A stretch of DNA of 64,000 bases, taken from positions 3,410,001 through 3,474,000 of the forward strand of contig NZ_CP087112.1 of NCBI RefSeq assembly GCF_025643255.1, in the 5' to 3' direction. The translations under genes were made by a program, and so were the position numbers. Below are positions 1-7,872 of the stretch, one piece after another. The notes beneath the pieces are model-generated. The model had not been told where the DNA came from. It saw only the letters and a list, made by a program, of their open reading frames with translations, and did no database searches. Origin of the DNA: Halomonas sp. 7T (GTDB lineage Bacteria; Pseudomonadota; Gammaproteobacteria; Pseudomonadales; Halomonadaceae). Position 1 is the first letter of the stretch. Each line of letters begins with the position of its first letter.

Positions 1-1
1 C

Positions 2-373
2 AGCGGCGTTGCGGCCATGGTACAGGCAGGCGATAACCCGCTTAGCGTTCATGTTCTTAACATTCAGAGTGGTTTGCCATCGCCTGGCGTTGAAGTGGAA
101 CTTGAGCGCCGTACCGATGCTGGCTGGGAATCCTTAGCGACGGCCACCACGGATGAGGCAGGCCGTGTTTCTGCCCTTTATCCGGCTGATGAAGATTTCC
201 TGGCGGGTGTCTACCGCGTGACCTTCGAAACCGGCGACTGGTTTGAAGAGCGCGAGATAGCCACGTTCTTCCCGGATGTTCCTGTGCCTTTCCTAGTGGA
301 AGACACCGAACAGCACTACCACATTCCGCTGCTGTTAAGCCCTTATGGCTATTCCACTTACCGCGGCAACTGA
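2..373 (+). CDS. uraH: 5-hydroxyisourate hydrolase, probably exported (5' end outside window)
   Basis: Transthyretin-like 5-hydroxyisourate hydrolase, which converts 5-hydroxyisourate to OHCU after urate oxidation. Family landmarks are visible: an N-terminal SVHVLN segment with the conserved His, a QHYHIPLLLSP segment near the C-terminus, and a terminal YRGN. The usual C-terminal signature is YRGS, so the last residue is substituted. An ATG lies at position 17, but the frame is open to the window edge and encodes SGVAA before it. This resembles the end of a signal peptide, as in periplasmic HiuH enzymes, so I infer that the true start lies upstream and the product is exported. A second, cytosolic-looking copy lies at 5156-5509. 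The identity is secure; the start and export are inferred. Confidence 0.88.
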   Translation, partial: SGVAAMVQAGDNPLSVHVLNIQSGLPSPGVEVELERRTDAGWESLATATTDEAGRVSALYPADEDFLAGVYRVTFETGDWFEEREIATFFPDVPVPFLVEDTEQHYHIPLLLSPYGYSTYRGN

Positions 374-438
374 TTCCGCTGCGTAGCCTTATTAGCGTCT
401 ATCCCGGTTAACATTTTATAAGTTTGAGGTTATACATC

Positions 439-615
439 ATGAAAGTTTTCAATATCGCAGCCGCTATTGCGTTAGCCCTCTTCTCTAGCATAGCGCTCGC
501 TGAAAGAGGTTCTGGTGAGGGTAATAAAATTGCCTATCCTGACTCGTCGTTACAGCAGCAAGTTAGCGATGCCGAGCACTTCACACCGGCTGAGCTACAG
601 ACGCGGAATCCGTAA
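439..615 (+). CDS. tiny exported protein of unknown function, copy 1
   Basis: A 58-residue precursor with a clear signal peptide: MK, a hydrophobic core rich in Ala and Leu, then ALA before ERGSGEG. The mature part is only about 37 residues, polar, with no Cys. I chose the ATG at 439 because GAGGTT precedes it and because the paralogue at 39606-39782 starts in the same way; an in-frame TTG at 424 is less likely. The two mature proteins share ERGSGE(G/D)NKIAYPDSS and then diverge. I do not recognise the family. It follows the exported uraH by 65 bases and could be co-transcribed with it. The paralogue is strong evidence that this short frame is real. Confidence 0.75.
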   Translation: MKVFNIAAAIALALFSSIALAERGSGEGNKIAYPDSSLQQQVSDAEHFTPAELQTRNP

Positions 616-646
616 TAAAGTATGCAGTGCTAATATGCTTAAATAA

Positions 647-678
647 AACAGGGCGGGCCAGCAATGGTTCGCCCTGTT
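647..678 (-). terminator. hairpin terminator between convergent genes
   Basis: Stem ACAGGGCGGGCC pairs with GGTTCGCCCTGT, including G-U pairs. Read on the minus strand it is followed by TTTTATTT, so it suits the minus-strand channel gene ending at 763. It may also stop transcription from the plus-strand small gene ending at 615, although the tail on that side is poor in T. Confidence 0.65.
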
Positions 679-762
679 GGTGTGATTAAAGAAAAACGTA
701 CAGTATCGTCGTTATGCTATGTATCAGGTTTTAGTATTGCCGCCATTGTTTACTGCGTCGTT

Positions 763-1281
763 TTACGTGCTAATCACCCCGAGCAAGATCATCACACCTG
801 GTATCCAGCCGGTAAAGATGGCGCAAAAAATGGTATAGGTCGCGACAGGGCGTTGAATGGGCTTCGCCAGCGCTAGCAGATAAAAGAAGCTGAGCCATAA
901 AAGCGACCATGCAAACCAATTCACGGTATTCCACAGCTTGAAACTGGTCGCGTAGCTGGAGATGGAGTGCACGCCAATCACTGCGGCGGTAATGCTGACA
1001 AAGAGGCAGAACCAGCCTAGCCCTCTTCCATCAGATTTTAGCCACTGATTGGCACCTACCCATAGGTACGTAATTGAAAACAGCAGTGTAAAAGCCCCTG
1101 CACTAATCTCAATCGTGTTGCTGGGGTCTTTGAAGATTAAGTGCGTGGCGATAATAAAGCTGAGCAACCCTACCAGTACGTTGATGATGGAGACTTCGTG
1201 GTTGCTTATTTTTCCCAGGAGCCAAATACCATTTATAAACAAAACAGCACCCACATATAGCAATGTAAGACCCAGGATCAT
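763..1281 (-). CDS. UreI/AmiS-family urea or short-amide channel
   Basis: A 172-residue integral membrane protein with six predicted hydrophobic segments. It opens with MILGLTLLYVGAVLFINGI, close to the start of UreI (LGLVLLYVG.VL..NGI). It keeps the family segments around YLWVGANQW, WNTVNWFAWSLLWL and the C-terminal TGWIPG. UreI and AmiS proteins are inner-membrane channels for urea or short-chain amides. The loop of H. pylori UreI with its acid-sensing histidines is largely absent, so acid gating is not expected. The start is an ATG with GGAG 9 bases upstream. In this purine cluster urea is released by ureidoglycolate lyase, so a role in urea passage is a reasonable inference. No urease or urea carboxylase is in the window. 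Confidence 0.8.
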   Translation of the reverse strand: MILGLTLLYVGAVLFINGIWLLGKISNHEVSIINVLVGLLSFIIATHLIFKDPSNTIEISAGAFTLLFSITYLWVGANQWLKSDGRGLGWFCLFVSITAAVIGVHSISSYATSFKLWNTVNWFAWSLLWLSFFYLLALAKPIQRPVATYTIFCAIFTGWIPGVMILLGVIST

Positions 1282-1313
1282 GCTGACTTGCTCCAGATGT
1301 TTAGTTTTAACGA

Positions 1314-1337
1314 AGCCACGTGATCGCTCACGTGGCT
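1314..1337 (-). terminator. hairpin downstream of the chemoreceptor gene
   Basis: Perfect 10-bp stem AGCCACGTGA / TCACGTGGCT with a 4-base loop. On the minus strand it is followed by TCGTT. It sits between the chemoreceptor stop (1376) and the start of the channel gene (1281). Confidence 0.55.
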
Positions 1338-1375
1338 CTATCGGTGTGCTGTTAGCACGTCGTTGATGAGGTTGG

Positions 1376-3001
1376 TTAATGAGATTGGTGAGAGGGTATG
1401 GCTAGCGGCGTTGCTGAGAGCAGCGCTGTTTTTTCACTCAGCTTAAACCGGGCGACGATAGAGGTGAGGCGTTCGGCCTCGTGCTGCAGATCGACGGCCG
1501 CCGTGCTGGCCTGTTCGACCATCGCCGCATTTTGCTGCGTGGTTTGCTCCATATCGTTAGCGGCGATATTCACTTCTCGAATACCCGCGCGTTGCTCTTC
1601 GGTGGCGACCGATATCTCGTCCATTAATGTGGTGACCTGCGTGACGGACGCCATGATTTGTGCCATGGTTTCACCCGCTTTATCCGCTTGTTGCGTGCCT
1701 GCTTCTACCATATCTACCGATGTTTCAATCAGTTTACGAATATCTGTTGAGGCGCTCGCACTGCGGGTCGCTAGCTGACGTACTTCGCTGGCGACGACGG
1801 CAAAACCGCGACCATGCTCACCGGCGCGAGCCGCTTCGACGGACGCATTGAGCGCCAGAATATTGGTCTGGAAAGCAATCGAGTCAATCAGCTTGATGAT
1901 GTCGGTGATTTTCTGCGAGCTTTCGCGGATGTTGTGCATGTGGCTGATGACCTCATTGACCACGCTACCGCCTTGCTCCGCGCTATGGGCGGCATCACGA
2001 GCCACTTGCCGTGCTTGAGTGGTGTTTTCGCTATTGCGCTCCATCGTCGAGGTCATCTCTTCGATGCTGGAAGCGGTTTCGGTTAACGACGCAGACTGAC
2101 GTTCAGTGCGTGCGGCAAGGTCTTGGTTACTTTTGGCGATTTCCTGGGCGCTGGTAAAGACTTCGCTACTGCTTTCCCGAACGGTCGTCACGGTACCTAG
2201 CAAGCTTTGCTGCATGTGACGCAGCGCAGCGAAAAGGACGCCGATCTCATTACGACCGCGCGTTTCCACGTCTCGTGAAAGATCACCTTCCGCCATGCTT
2301 TGAAAATGATCGGTGATGCGGTGCATGGGGCGTATTAAATTAGCTCCCACGCCCCAGTAAACAATCACGGTCACCATCAGCGCGATGATGAAGACGGTAA
2401 TAATCGTTATCGTGGAAAGGCTAATGACGAAGTCAAAGTTAGCCAACCGTTCGTTACCCTCTTCTTCTACCCGATGAAAAAAGCCGATGGCATCTTGATA
2501 GAATGCGGTATACGCCTGATAGGCAGCATCACGCTGTTCGCGGTACGCCGCCGTATCGCCCTGCTGTAGCGCGGCGACTTGCGGAAAAAGGTGTTCATCC
2601 AGCAGCGTATCGAAGCTTGCCGCGATCGGGGCAATGACCGCCTGATGGGAAGGGTTCGCGGGAAGCGCAAGATAGCTCGAAAACACCTCATGGGCCGTAT
2701 TGAGTGAGCTCTGCAGTTCCGTCGCGCGCTGCTGGCGCTCTTCAGGACTAAGCACAGTTTGTGGCTCAACTAGTTCTTCATAGAGGCGTGCCATACCCAG
2801 GCGTGCGCTCTGCAGCGTAGAGTTCGTGCGGTTAAGGGTAGCCTGCTGGTTAACATTGACATTCGTGAGCTGCTCAAGGCTTTGTTGGCTGTGATTAACG
2901 GCATAAAGTCCCGTGCCGCTGAGCACAAGCAGCATTAGTAAGAAGGAGAGTAGCACCAGCGTCCAACTCATCCTTAACGTCATATTGTCTAGTAAACGCA
3001 T
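1376..3001 (-). CDS. methyl-accepting chemotaxis protein
   Basis: A transducer of about 541 residues. From this start it has an N-terminal transmembrane helix (about 10-35), a periplasmic helical-bundle sensor region of about 155 residues, a second transmembrane helix near 195-220, a HAMP linker ([20 protein letters not shown]), and a cytoplasmic signalling domain. The hairpin tip carries the conserved [20 protein letters not shown] core, GRGFAVVA and EVRQLATRS. There is no C-terminal NWETF-type CheR-binding pentapeptide. I chose the ATG at 3001 because AGGA lies 6-7 bases upstream; the in-frame ATG at 3037 lacks a ribosome-binding site. Its place beside urate and urea transport genes makes a purine-related ligand possible, but the sensor domain does not show the ligand. 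Confidence 0.95.
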   Translation of the reverse strand: MRLLDNMTLRMSWTLVLLSFLLMLLVLSGTGLYAVNHSQQSLEQLTNVNVNQQATLNRTNSTLQSARLGMARLYEELVEPQTVLSPEERQQRATELQSSLNTAHEVFSSYLALPANPSHQAVIAPIAASFDTLLDEHLFPQVAALQQGDTAAYREQRDAAYQAYTAFYQDAIGFFHRVEEEGNERLANFDFVISLSTITIITVFIIALMVTVIVYWGVGANLIRPMHRITDHFQSMAEGDLSRDVETRGRNEIGVLFAALRHMQQSLLGTVTTVRESSSEVFTSAQEIAKSNQDLAARTERQSASLTETASSIEEMTSTMERNSENTTQARQVARDAAHSAEQGGSVVNEVISHMHNIRESSQKITDIIKLIDSIAFQTNILALNASVEAARAGEHGRGFAVVASEVRQLATRSASASTDIRKLIETSVDMVEAGTQQADKAGETMAQIMASVTQVTTLMDEISVATEEQRAGIREVNIAANDMEQTTQQNAAMVEQASTAAVDLQHEAERLTSIVARFKLSEKTALLSATPLAIPSHQSH

Positions 3002-3070
3002 CGGTATTCCTAAGTTTAGCCGGAGGAGTGAAGCCATAAACGCAAAATAGAACGGCCGACGAGTGCAGCA

Positions 3071-3126
3071 GTTCTATTTCATACGTTCTATTTCGTACGT
3101 TCTATTTCGTACGTTCCATTTCACAA
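3071..3126 (+). repeat. 14-bp tandem direct repeat upstream of the chemoreceptor
   Basis: Four consecutive 14-bp units: GTTCTATTTCATAC, GTTCTATTTCGTAC, GTTCTATTTCGTAC, then a decayed GTTCCATTTCACAA. They lie 70-125 bases upstream of the chemoreceptor start, in its likely promoter. They could be iterated regulator sites or a slippage-prone tract. Confidence 0.85.
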
Positions 3127-3164
3127 GCGTTAAAGCAGGCCCATGAAAGGAGGCAGTGAGTCAT

Positions 3165-3194
3165 TAAGCGGTTGTGAGCTTTCACAACCGCTTA
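3165..3194 (-). terminator. hairpin downstream of the NCS2 permease
   Basis: Perfect 12-bp stem TAAGCGGTTGTG / CACAACCGCTTA with a 6-base loop, 15 bases past the permease stop. The tail is not T-rich on the minus strand, so this may be a processing or stability element rather than an intrinsic terminator. Confidence 0.45.
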
Positions 3195-3208
3195 CCCTTT
3201 GGGGGGCC

Positions 3209-4666
3209 TTAATCGGCACTGCCACCGTTGGGAGCGAGCTTCTGGCTCAGCTTGCTACTCTCTGCTTTCGCCGCTTCTGCATCCGCTTTGGCAATGGCCT
3301 CCCGCTCCTTGACCTCGTCTGAAAGAGACTTATTGGGCAATACGATGTTGAGCGTAAACGCCGTAATGGCCGCGACGACAATAGGGGCGCCGCCAATGAG
3401 GTCTCTGATGACGGCCGGGAATTGCTCGATAGCGGCGGGAACAGCAGAGATACCCAGGCTTAGTGCCAGAGAGAGGCCCACGATGGTCATGTTGCGCGCG
3501 GACATTTCATCTTTCACCAGGAGCTGAATGCCGGTCATGGTAATCATGCCAAAAACCGTAATCGTTGCGCCGCCCAGCACGGGGAAGGGAATCGTCGTGA
3601 TGATGGCCCCGAACTTCGGGCTAAGGCCGGCCAATATCATGAAAATGCCGGTGAGTGCCAAAACGTAACGGCTAATCACCTTGGTCATTGCTACAATCCC
3701 CACGTTTTGGCTAAACGTAGAGGTGGGTAGCGCGCCAAAGAAAGCGCTGACGGTGGTGGTTAGACCATTACCCAGTAAGCCGCCGGTTAACTCTTTGGTT
3801 TTAAGCTCGCGGTTCATGCCAGCGACAGACGTTGCTGACAAGTCGCCGATGGTTTGGACGGAGTTAATAATGCAGATAACCACCATCGAGGCGATAGCAG
3901 CGGTGTGAAACTCCATCTCGAAAGGCATGACTTTGGGGACAGCGACCCAAGAGGCGTTGGCGACATTCTCAAAGCTGACCATACCCAGGGAGAGCGAGAG
4001 CAAATAGCCCACCACGATACCCACGATGATGGCAGAAAGCTTCACCACGCCTTTACCGAACTGAGCAGCGATCAATACGGTAAGTAACGTGACTATTGCT
4101 ACGAACCAGTTGGAAAGGTCGCCAAAGTTGGGGGCGTTCACGTTGCCACTGCCTGCCATATAGCGGATAGCAATATCGTAGAGTGATAGGCCGATAACCA
4201 ATACCACGGTGCCGGCAACAACGGGCGGGAAGAGGTGACGAATGTACTGGATAAAATAACCCACCACGACCATCGTCATGCCGCCAATGAGCTGGGCGCC
4301 AAGAATCCCTTCAATCCCATACTGGGCGCCGACGGCGACCAGGGTTGGCACATAAGCAAACCCGACACCGAAAATGGCCGGCAAGCGGGCACCAAATTTC
4401 CACACACCGAAAAGGTGAAAAACGGTACAAACCCCAGAAGCCAGTACGGCAATCTGAATCAGTAGCAGCCGTTCGTCTATGCTCGCACCCACGACGCCCG
4501 CCACGATGATGGGGGGTGTGATAACACCGGCAATCATCGCCAGCAGGTGCTGAAGCGATAGGGGAAGGGCCTTTAGGAAAGGTGGCTTTCCATTAAAATC
4601 AAACAGTGAGGTATTGCGCTGAGGCGGTTGCTGTTGCTGTTCGGAAGAGGATGAGGCTTCATTCAT
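3209..4666 (-). CDS. NCS2-family urate/xanthine permease
   Basis: A 485-residue nucleobase:cation symporter-2 transporter of the inner membrane with 12-14 hydrophobic segments. The family signature is present at about 315-325 as QNVGIVAMTK (Q-N-x-G-x4-T-K), and the following TIPFPVLGGATITVFG segment is typical of bacterial xanthine and urate permeases. The Gln-rich N-terminus and a charged, Ala/Lys-rich C-terminal tail (about 450-485) are cytosolic extensions. It is divergent from uraH at 5156, and the shared 490-bp region carries TTGTATACAA-like sites. Family and context favour urate uptake; xanthine is the main alternative, and I see nothing that separates them. Confidence 0.9.
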   Translation of the reverse strand: MNEASSSSEQQQQPPQRNTSLFDFNGKPPFLKALPLSLQHLLAMIAGVITPPIIVAGVVGASIDERLLLIQIAVLASGVCTVFHLFGVWKFGARLPAIFGVGFAYVPTLVAVGAQYGIEGILGAQLIGGMTMVVVGYFIQYIRHLFPPVVAGTVVLVIGLSLYDIAIRYMAGSGNVNAPNFGDLSNWFVAIVTLLTVLIAAQFGKGVVKLSAIIVGIVVGYLLSLSLGMVSFENVANASWVAVPKVMPFEMEFHTAAIASMVVICIINSVQTIGDLSATSVAGMNRELKTKELTGGLLGNGLTTTVSAFFGALPTSTFSQNVGIVAMTKVISRYVLALTGIFMILAGLSPKFGAIITTIPFPVLGGATITVFGMITMTGIQLLVKDEMSARNMTIVGLSLALSLGISAVPAAIEQFPAVIRDLIGGAPIVVAAITAFTLNIVLPNKSLSDEVKEREAIAKADAEAAKAESSKLSQKLAPNGGSAD

Positions 4667-4730
4667 AGCGGCTTCTCCTTTGTTTTTGTATTCAATAGCG
4701 ATGAGCTACTGTGCTTATTGTTGACCGGTA

Positions 4731-4740
4731 CTGTACACAA
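4731..4740. promoter_or_regulatory. degenerate TTGTATACAA-type operator before the permease
   Basis: CTGTACACAA matches the cluster palindrome TTGTATACAA at 8 of 10 positions and lies 65 bases upstream of the permease start. A further partial site (TATGTGTATTT) lies near 4776-4786. Confidence 0.45.
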
Positions 4741-4978
4741 AAAATTATTCATCGATAAACACTTTTTGCAGAATATATGTGTATTTTTTGCTGGCCAAAT
4801 AATGTCGACACTAATTTGTAGGGGGCCTTCATTTTAGTGTTGGGTCGGCCTACACGGCTCAGAACAACGCGTTTTACGCAGATTGCCACTGACTGATTTA
4901 GCCGTTGCGAAATGGTTACGCGCCGCCGGATGAGGTGGAGAGGCGCGATAAAGTCCCGATTTAGTGGGGAAAAATAAA

Positions 4979-4988
4979 ATGTATACAA
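4979..4988. promoter_or_regulatory. TTGTATACAA-type operator in the permease/uraH divergent region
   Basis: ATGTATACAA matches the palindrome found before several purine genes at 9 of 10 positions. The 4667-5155 intergenic region is AT-rich, contains no gene I can support, and ends in the string CTACGCTTTAGCCACTCTGC, a degenerate short repeat just before uraH. Confidence 0.6.
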
Positions 4989-5155
4989 AAAATCTTTGAA
5001 ATGTTGCGAGTAATTATATAAAAATGTTGTCAGTATGTTCTGGGATACTAAGCTTCTTTTATCCCCACTGCGCTTTAGCTACTACGCTTTAGCCACTCTG
5101 CTTTAGACACCCTGCCGCCCACAGCGGCTTCGTTAGACAGCCTCAGGAGAAACTG

Positions 5156-5509
5156 ATGGGACGCCTTACGACACACGTACTAGATACCGCTCAGGGACAG
5201 CCTGGAGAAGGTATCAAAATCGAGGTTTACCGTTTAGGAGGAGGGCTTCGCCAGCTTCTTAAGACCGTTGAGACGAATGATGATGGCCGTTGTGATTCGC
5301 CAATACTAGAAGGTAGCGAGTTAGAAATCGGTGAGTATGAGCTGGTGTTTTATGCTGGCGACTATTTAAAGCGCCAAGGTATCGAGCTGAAAGCCCCTAG
5401 CTTTCTGGATGTTATCCCGCTGCGCTTTGGGGTGAATGATGCATCGCAGCACTATCATGTACCGCTGCTGCTTTCGCCCTTTGCTTACTCGACTTATCGC
5501 GGTAGCTAA
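5156..5509 (+). CDS. uraH: 5-hydroxyisourate hydrolase, cytosolic copy
   Basis: A 117-residue enzyme that hydrolyses 5-hydroxyisourate to OHCU. It begins MGRLTTHVLDTAQGQPG with the family's N-terminal His, has the SQHYHVPLLLSP segment, and ends in the canonical YRGS tetrapeptide. It has no signal peptide, so it should act in the cytosol with the product of PuuD. The ATG is preceded by CAGGAG at good spacing. puuD starts 78 bases after its stop on the same strand, so the two probably form one transcript. It differs clearly from the copy at 2-373 in sequence and in predicted location. Confidence 0.95.
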   Translation: MGRLTTHVLDTAQGQPGEGIKIEVYRLGGGLRQLLKTVETNDDGRCDSPILEGSELEIGEYELVFYAGDYLKRQGIELKAPSFLDVIPLRFGVNDASQHYHVPLLLSPFAYSTYRGS

Positions 5510-5587
5510 ACGCAGTTCACCCCGTTAATCCCCTAACAATGCTTATAAAGCCGCCCTAAAACAATCATACGAGGCGAGGAAACCCCC

Positions 5588-6793
5588 ATGCAGGCCTACC
5601 TAGTTGAATTTGGAAACTTTATGCTGCGCTGGCTACACGTCATCGCGGCGATCGCCTGGATAGGCGAGTCTATCTACTTTGTAATGCTGGATAACGGTCT
5701 TAGGAAGCCCAAGGCCGCCGAGGATCGCGAGAAAGGCGTGTTTGGTGAGATGTGGGCCGTACATGGTGGTGGTTTCTACCATAACCAAAAGTACGCCACG
5801 GCGCCGGCCAAGCTGCCGGATGACTTGCACTGGTCGTTCTGGAAAGCGTACACCACCTGGCTCTCCGGTTTTGCTCTTTTCATTATTCTGTACATGGTCA
5901 ATCCCAGTTTCTACTTGGTAAACCCCAATAGTAACTGGGAGTGGGCAGCGAACTTAGCTGGCTGGGAAGCAAACCTACTGGCACTGGCATTTTTGCTAGG
6001 GGGCTGGGTGGTTTATAACGAGATGTGTAAGCGCATCAGCCCAAATATGGAGCGTGATGGGCTATTGAGTGTCGGTGTGGCGATTATGATGGTCGTGGTC
6101 GCCTACTTGAGCACCCAGATGTTCTCAGGGCGCGCGGCTTTCCTGCTGACCGGTGCGGTCATGGCCACGGCAATGTCGGCCAACGTATTCTTCTGGATTA
6201 TTCCTGGCCAGCGCCGCATGGTAAAAGCCATGAAAGCGGGCGAAGCGCCGAACCCGTTAGATGGTAAGCGTGGTAAGCAGCGCTCTGTCCATAACACCTA
6301 CTTCACCCTGCCTGTCGTATTGCTGATGATCAGCAATCACTACTCCTTTGCTTACACTCATGAGTATGCTTGGGTGCTGATGACGCTGTTCATCTTTGCC
6401 GGTGCGTTGATTCGTCAGTACTTTGTTCTGATGCACCAGGGCAAAATACAGCCCGCTTATCCGGCGGTGGGTGTCGCGCTGATCCTGGTGGCGTTCTGGG
6501 TAGCGATGCCCTCTCAAAGTGCTTCTTCTAATGCGCAGGTAGCCGATGGCTCGCCAGATATTACCGAAGTAACGGCACTGATTAATCAGCACTGTGTGGC
6601 TTGTCATGCGCAGTCACCGACTCAGCCTGGTTTCTCAGCGCCGCCTGCTGGGGTGGTGCTAGATAGCGTAGAGCAAATCCTGCTCCAAAAAGAGAAGACG
6701 CAGCAAGTGGTGCAGAGTGGCTATATGCCGCTGGGTAACATGACCAACATGACGGACGAAGAGCGGGCGGTGATTCAAGCCTGGTCGGAGTAG
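5588..6793 (+). CDS. puuD: membrane urate oxidase with C-terminal cytochrome c domain
   Basis: A 401-residue PuuD-type urate hydroxylase. Residues 1 to about 310 form the multi-helix membrane domain (DUF989/urate oxidase N-terminal), opening LRWLHVIAAIAWIGESIYF and containing WAVHGGGFYHNQKY. The C-terminal part (about 325-401) is a small cytochrome c with the haem motif CVACH and a downstream Met (GYMPLGNMTNMT) as likely sixth ligand. The family oxidises urate to 5-hydroxyisourate and passes electrons to the respiratory chain instead of making H2O2. It follows uraH, which removes its product. GGCGAGGAAACCCCC precedes the ATG. A strong terminator follows. Confidence 0.95.
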   Translation: MQAYLVEFGNFMLRWLHVIAAIAWIGESIYFVMLDNGLRKPKAAEDREKGVFGEMWAVHGGGFYHNQKYATAPAKLPDDLHWSFWKAYTTWLSGFALFIILYMVNPSFYLVNPNSNWEWAANLAGWEANLLALAFLLGGWVVYNEMCKRISPNMERDGLLSVGVAIMMVVVAYLSTQMFSGRAAFLLTGAVMATAMSANVFFWIIPGQRRMVKAMKAGEAPNPLDGKRGKQRSVHNTYFTLPVVLLMISNHYSFAYTHEYAWVLMTLFIFAGALIRQYFVLMHQGKIQPAYPAVGVALILVAFWVAMPSQSASSNAQVADGSPDITEVTALINQHCVACHAQSPTQPGFSAPPAGVVLDSVEQILLQKEKTQQVVQSGYMPLGNMTNMTDEERAVIQAWSE

Positions 6794-6823
6794 CCATTTG
6801 GTGTAATGTGTTGCTGTAGCGAC

Positions 6824-6861
6824 GCCCACAGCCTGCCGTATGGCGGGCTGTGGGCTTTTTT
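6824..6861 (+). terminator. rho-independent terminator after puuD
   Basis: GC-rich stem GCCCACAGCC...GGCTGTGGGC closed by an inner GCC/GGC helix and followed by TTTTTT. Confidence 0.9.
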
Positions 6862-6922
6862 GTGGGCTTTTTACGAGCTGCTTTTACGATTGTGCTCGGT
6901 GCAATGAAAGTCATTCCTAAAT

Positions 6923-6932
6923 ACGTATACAA
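6923..6932. promoter_or_regulatory. TTGTATACAA-type operator before the GntR gene
   Basis: ACGTATACAA, 8 of 10 matches to the palindrome, 36 bases before the chosen GntR start. A half-site (GCATACAAGG) follows at about 6948-6957. This suggests autoregulation. Confidence 0.55.
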
Positions 6933-6967
6933 TAGTGGGCAGATTAGGCATACAAGGTGTATCTATC

Positions 6968-7711
6968 GTGGAACAAGAAGTGAGTTTCAGTGGCATAAAG
7001 AAGCCGAATTCTAAACGATTGGGCAAAAACGGAGATGGTGCTGAGCGCCATGAGGTTATCTACCAGGCGATCAGTGATGCGATTATAAAGCAGCAGCTCC
7101 ACCCGGGCGCCAGGCTGCGCGAAGATGCTTTAACGGAAGTATTTAATGTCAGCCGAACGGGGATACGCAAAATTTTGCAGCGTTTGGCGATGGAGCAGCT
7201 GGTGACGATTACCCCGCGGCGCGGAGCGAGCGTGACGCGGCCCACGGCCGCAGAAGCGCGCGATGTGTTTGCAGCACGCAAAATGGTGGAGTGCGGTTTG
7301 ATGTCTGAGACAGCGCTGCATATCACGCCGCAAGATGTGCTTGAGCTGCGCGACATGGCCAAGCGAGAACATAAGGCACTGAGAGCGGGTGAGCAGAGTA
7401 CCGCGATCAAACTATCAGCCGCCTTTCATGAGCGCCTGGCGCAGCTGTCGGGTAATGCCACTTTGGCCGCCTTCGTTAGCCAGCTCTGTTCACGCTCCTC
7501 TTTAATTCTTGCGGTTTACGGAAGTGCGGGGCACCTGGGTTGTGAATCTCATGATCATGATGACCTCATCGACTATTTAGCCGCGGGCGAGGGTGAAAAA
7601 GCCAAAGCGTTTATGCTGCATCATTTAAATGAAATCGAGTCATCGCTCTCTTTTCTAGAGGAAGAGGCGTTTGCCCCCGACCTACACCAAATATTTGGCA
7701 TAACGTCTTAA
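6968..7711 (+). CDS. GntR-family (FCD) regulator, likely purine-catabolism regulator
   Basis: A transcription factor of about 247 residues with an N-terminal winged helix of the GntR family (YQAISDAIIKQQLHPGARLREDALTEVFNVSRTGIRKILQRLA) and an FCD-type all-helical effector domain. Family metal/ligand positions appear as FHERL and H residues near 155-210. I chose the GTG at 6968 because AAGG lies upstream; a GTG at 6935 would add 11 residues but has no ribosome-binding site and overlaps the promoter region. FCD regulators usually bind short palindromes such as TTGTATACAA, which occurs before this gene and many neighbours, so I infer it controls the urate regulon. A paralogue lies at 18105-18833. 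Confidence 0.9.
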   Translation: MEQEVSFSGIKKPNSKRLGKNGDGAERHEVIYQAISDAIIKQQLHPGARLREDALTEVFNVSRTGIRKILQRLAMEQLVTITPRRGASVTRPTAAEARDVFAARKMVECGLMSETALHITPQDVLELRDMAKREHKALRAGEQSTAIKLSAAFHERLAQLSGNATLAAFVSQLCSRSSLILAVYGSAGHLGCESHDHDDLIDYLAAGEGEKAKAFMLHHLNEIESSLSFLEEEAFAPDLHQIFGITS

Positions 7712-7802
7712 GAAAATGAGCGCAGCGGCAGTGAATAATACCGGCGGTAAAGGAGGTTCTGCTAAGCACTTGCGCTAAATATGAGTACAGTTTATCTTGT
7801 TG

Positions 7803-7812
7803 TTGTATACAA
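7803..7812. promoter_or_regulatory. perfect TTGTATACAA operator before puuE
   Basis: A perfect 10-bp palindrome 60 bases upstream of the puuE start. Confidence 0.7.
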
Positions 7813-7872
7813 AAATATTGGTAGTGTTCGGGTTTCTTACCGGCATACTGTCTTCAACAAGGGACTTACATC

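Noticed and set aside
763..1366. Plus-strand frames over the UreI-like gene
   Set aside because: The minus strand encodes a clear membrane channel; the plus-strand frames lack domains and start signals.
3071..3126. 14-bp tandem repeat as a CRISPR array
   Set aside because: Units are contiguous with no spacers and there are no cas genes.
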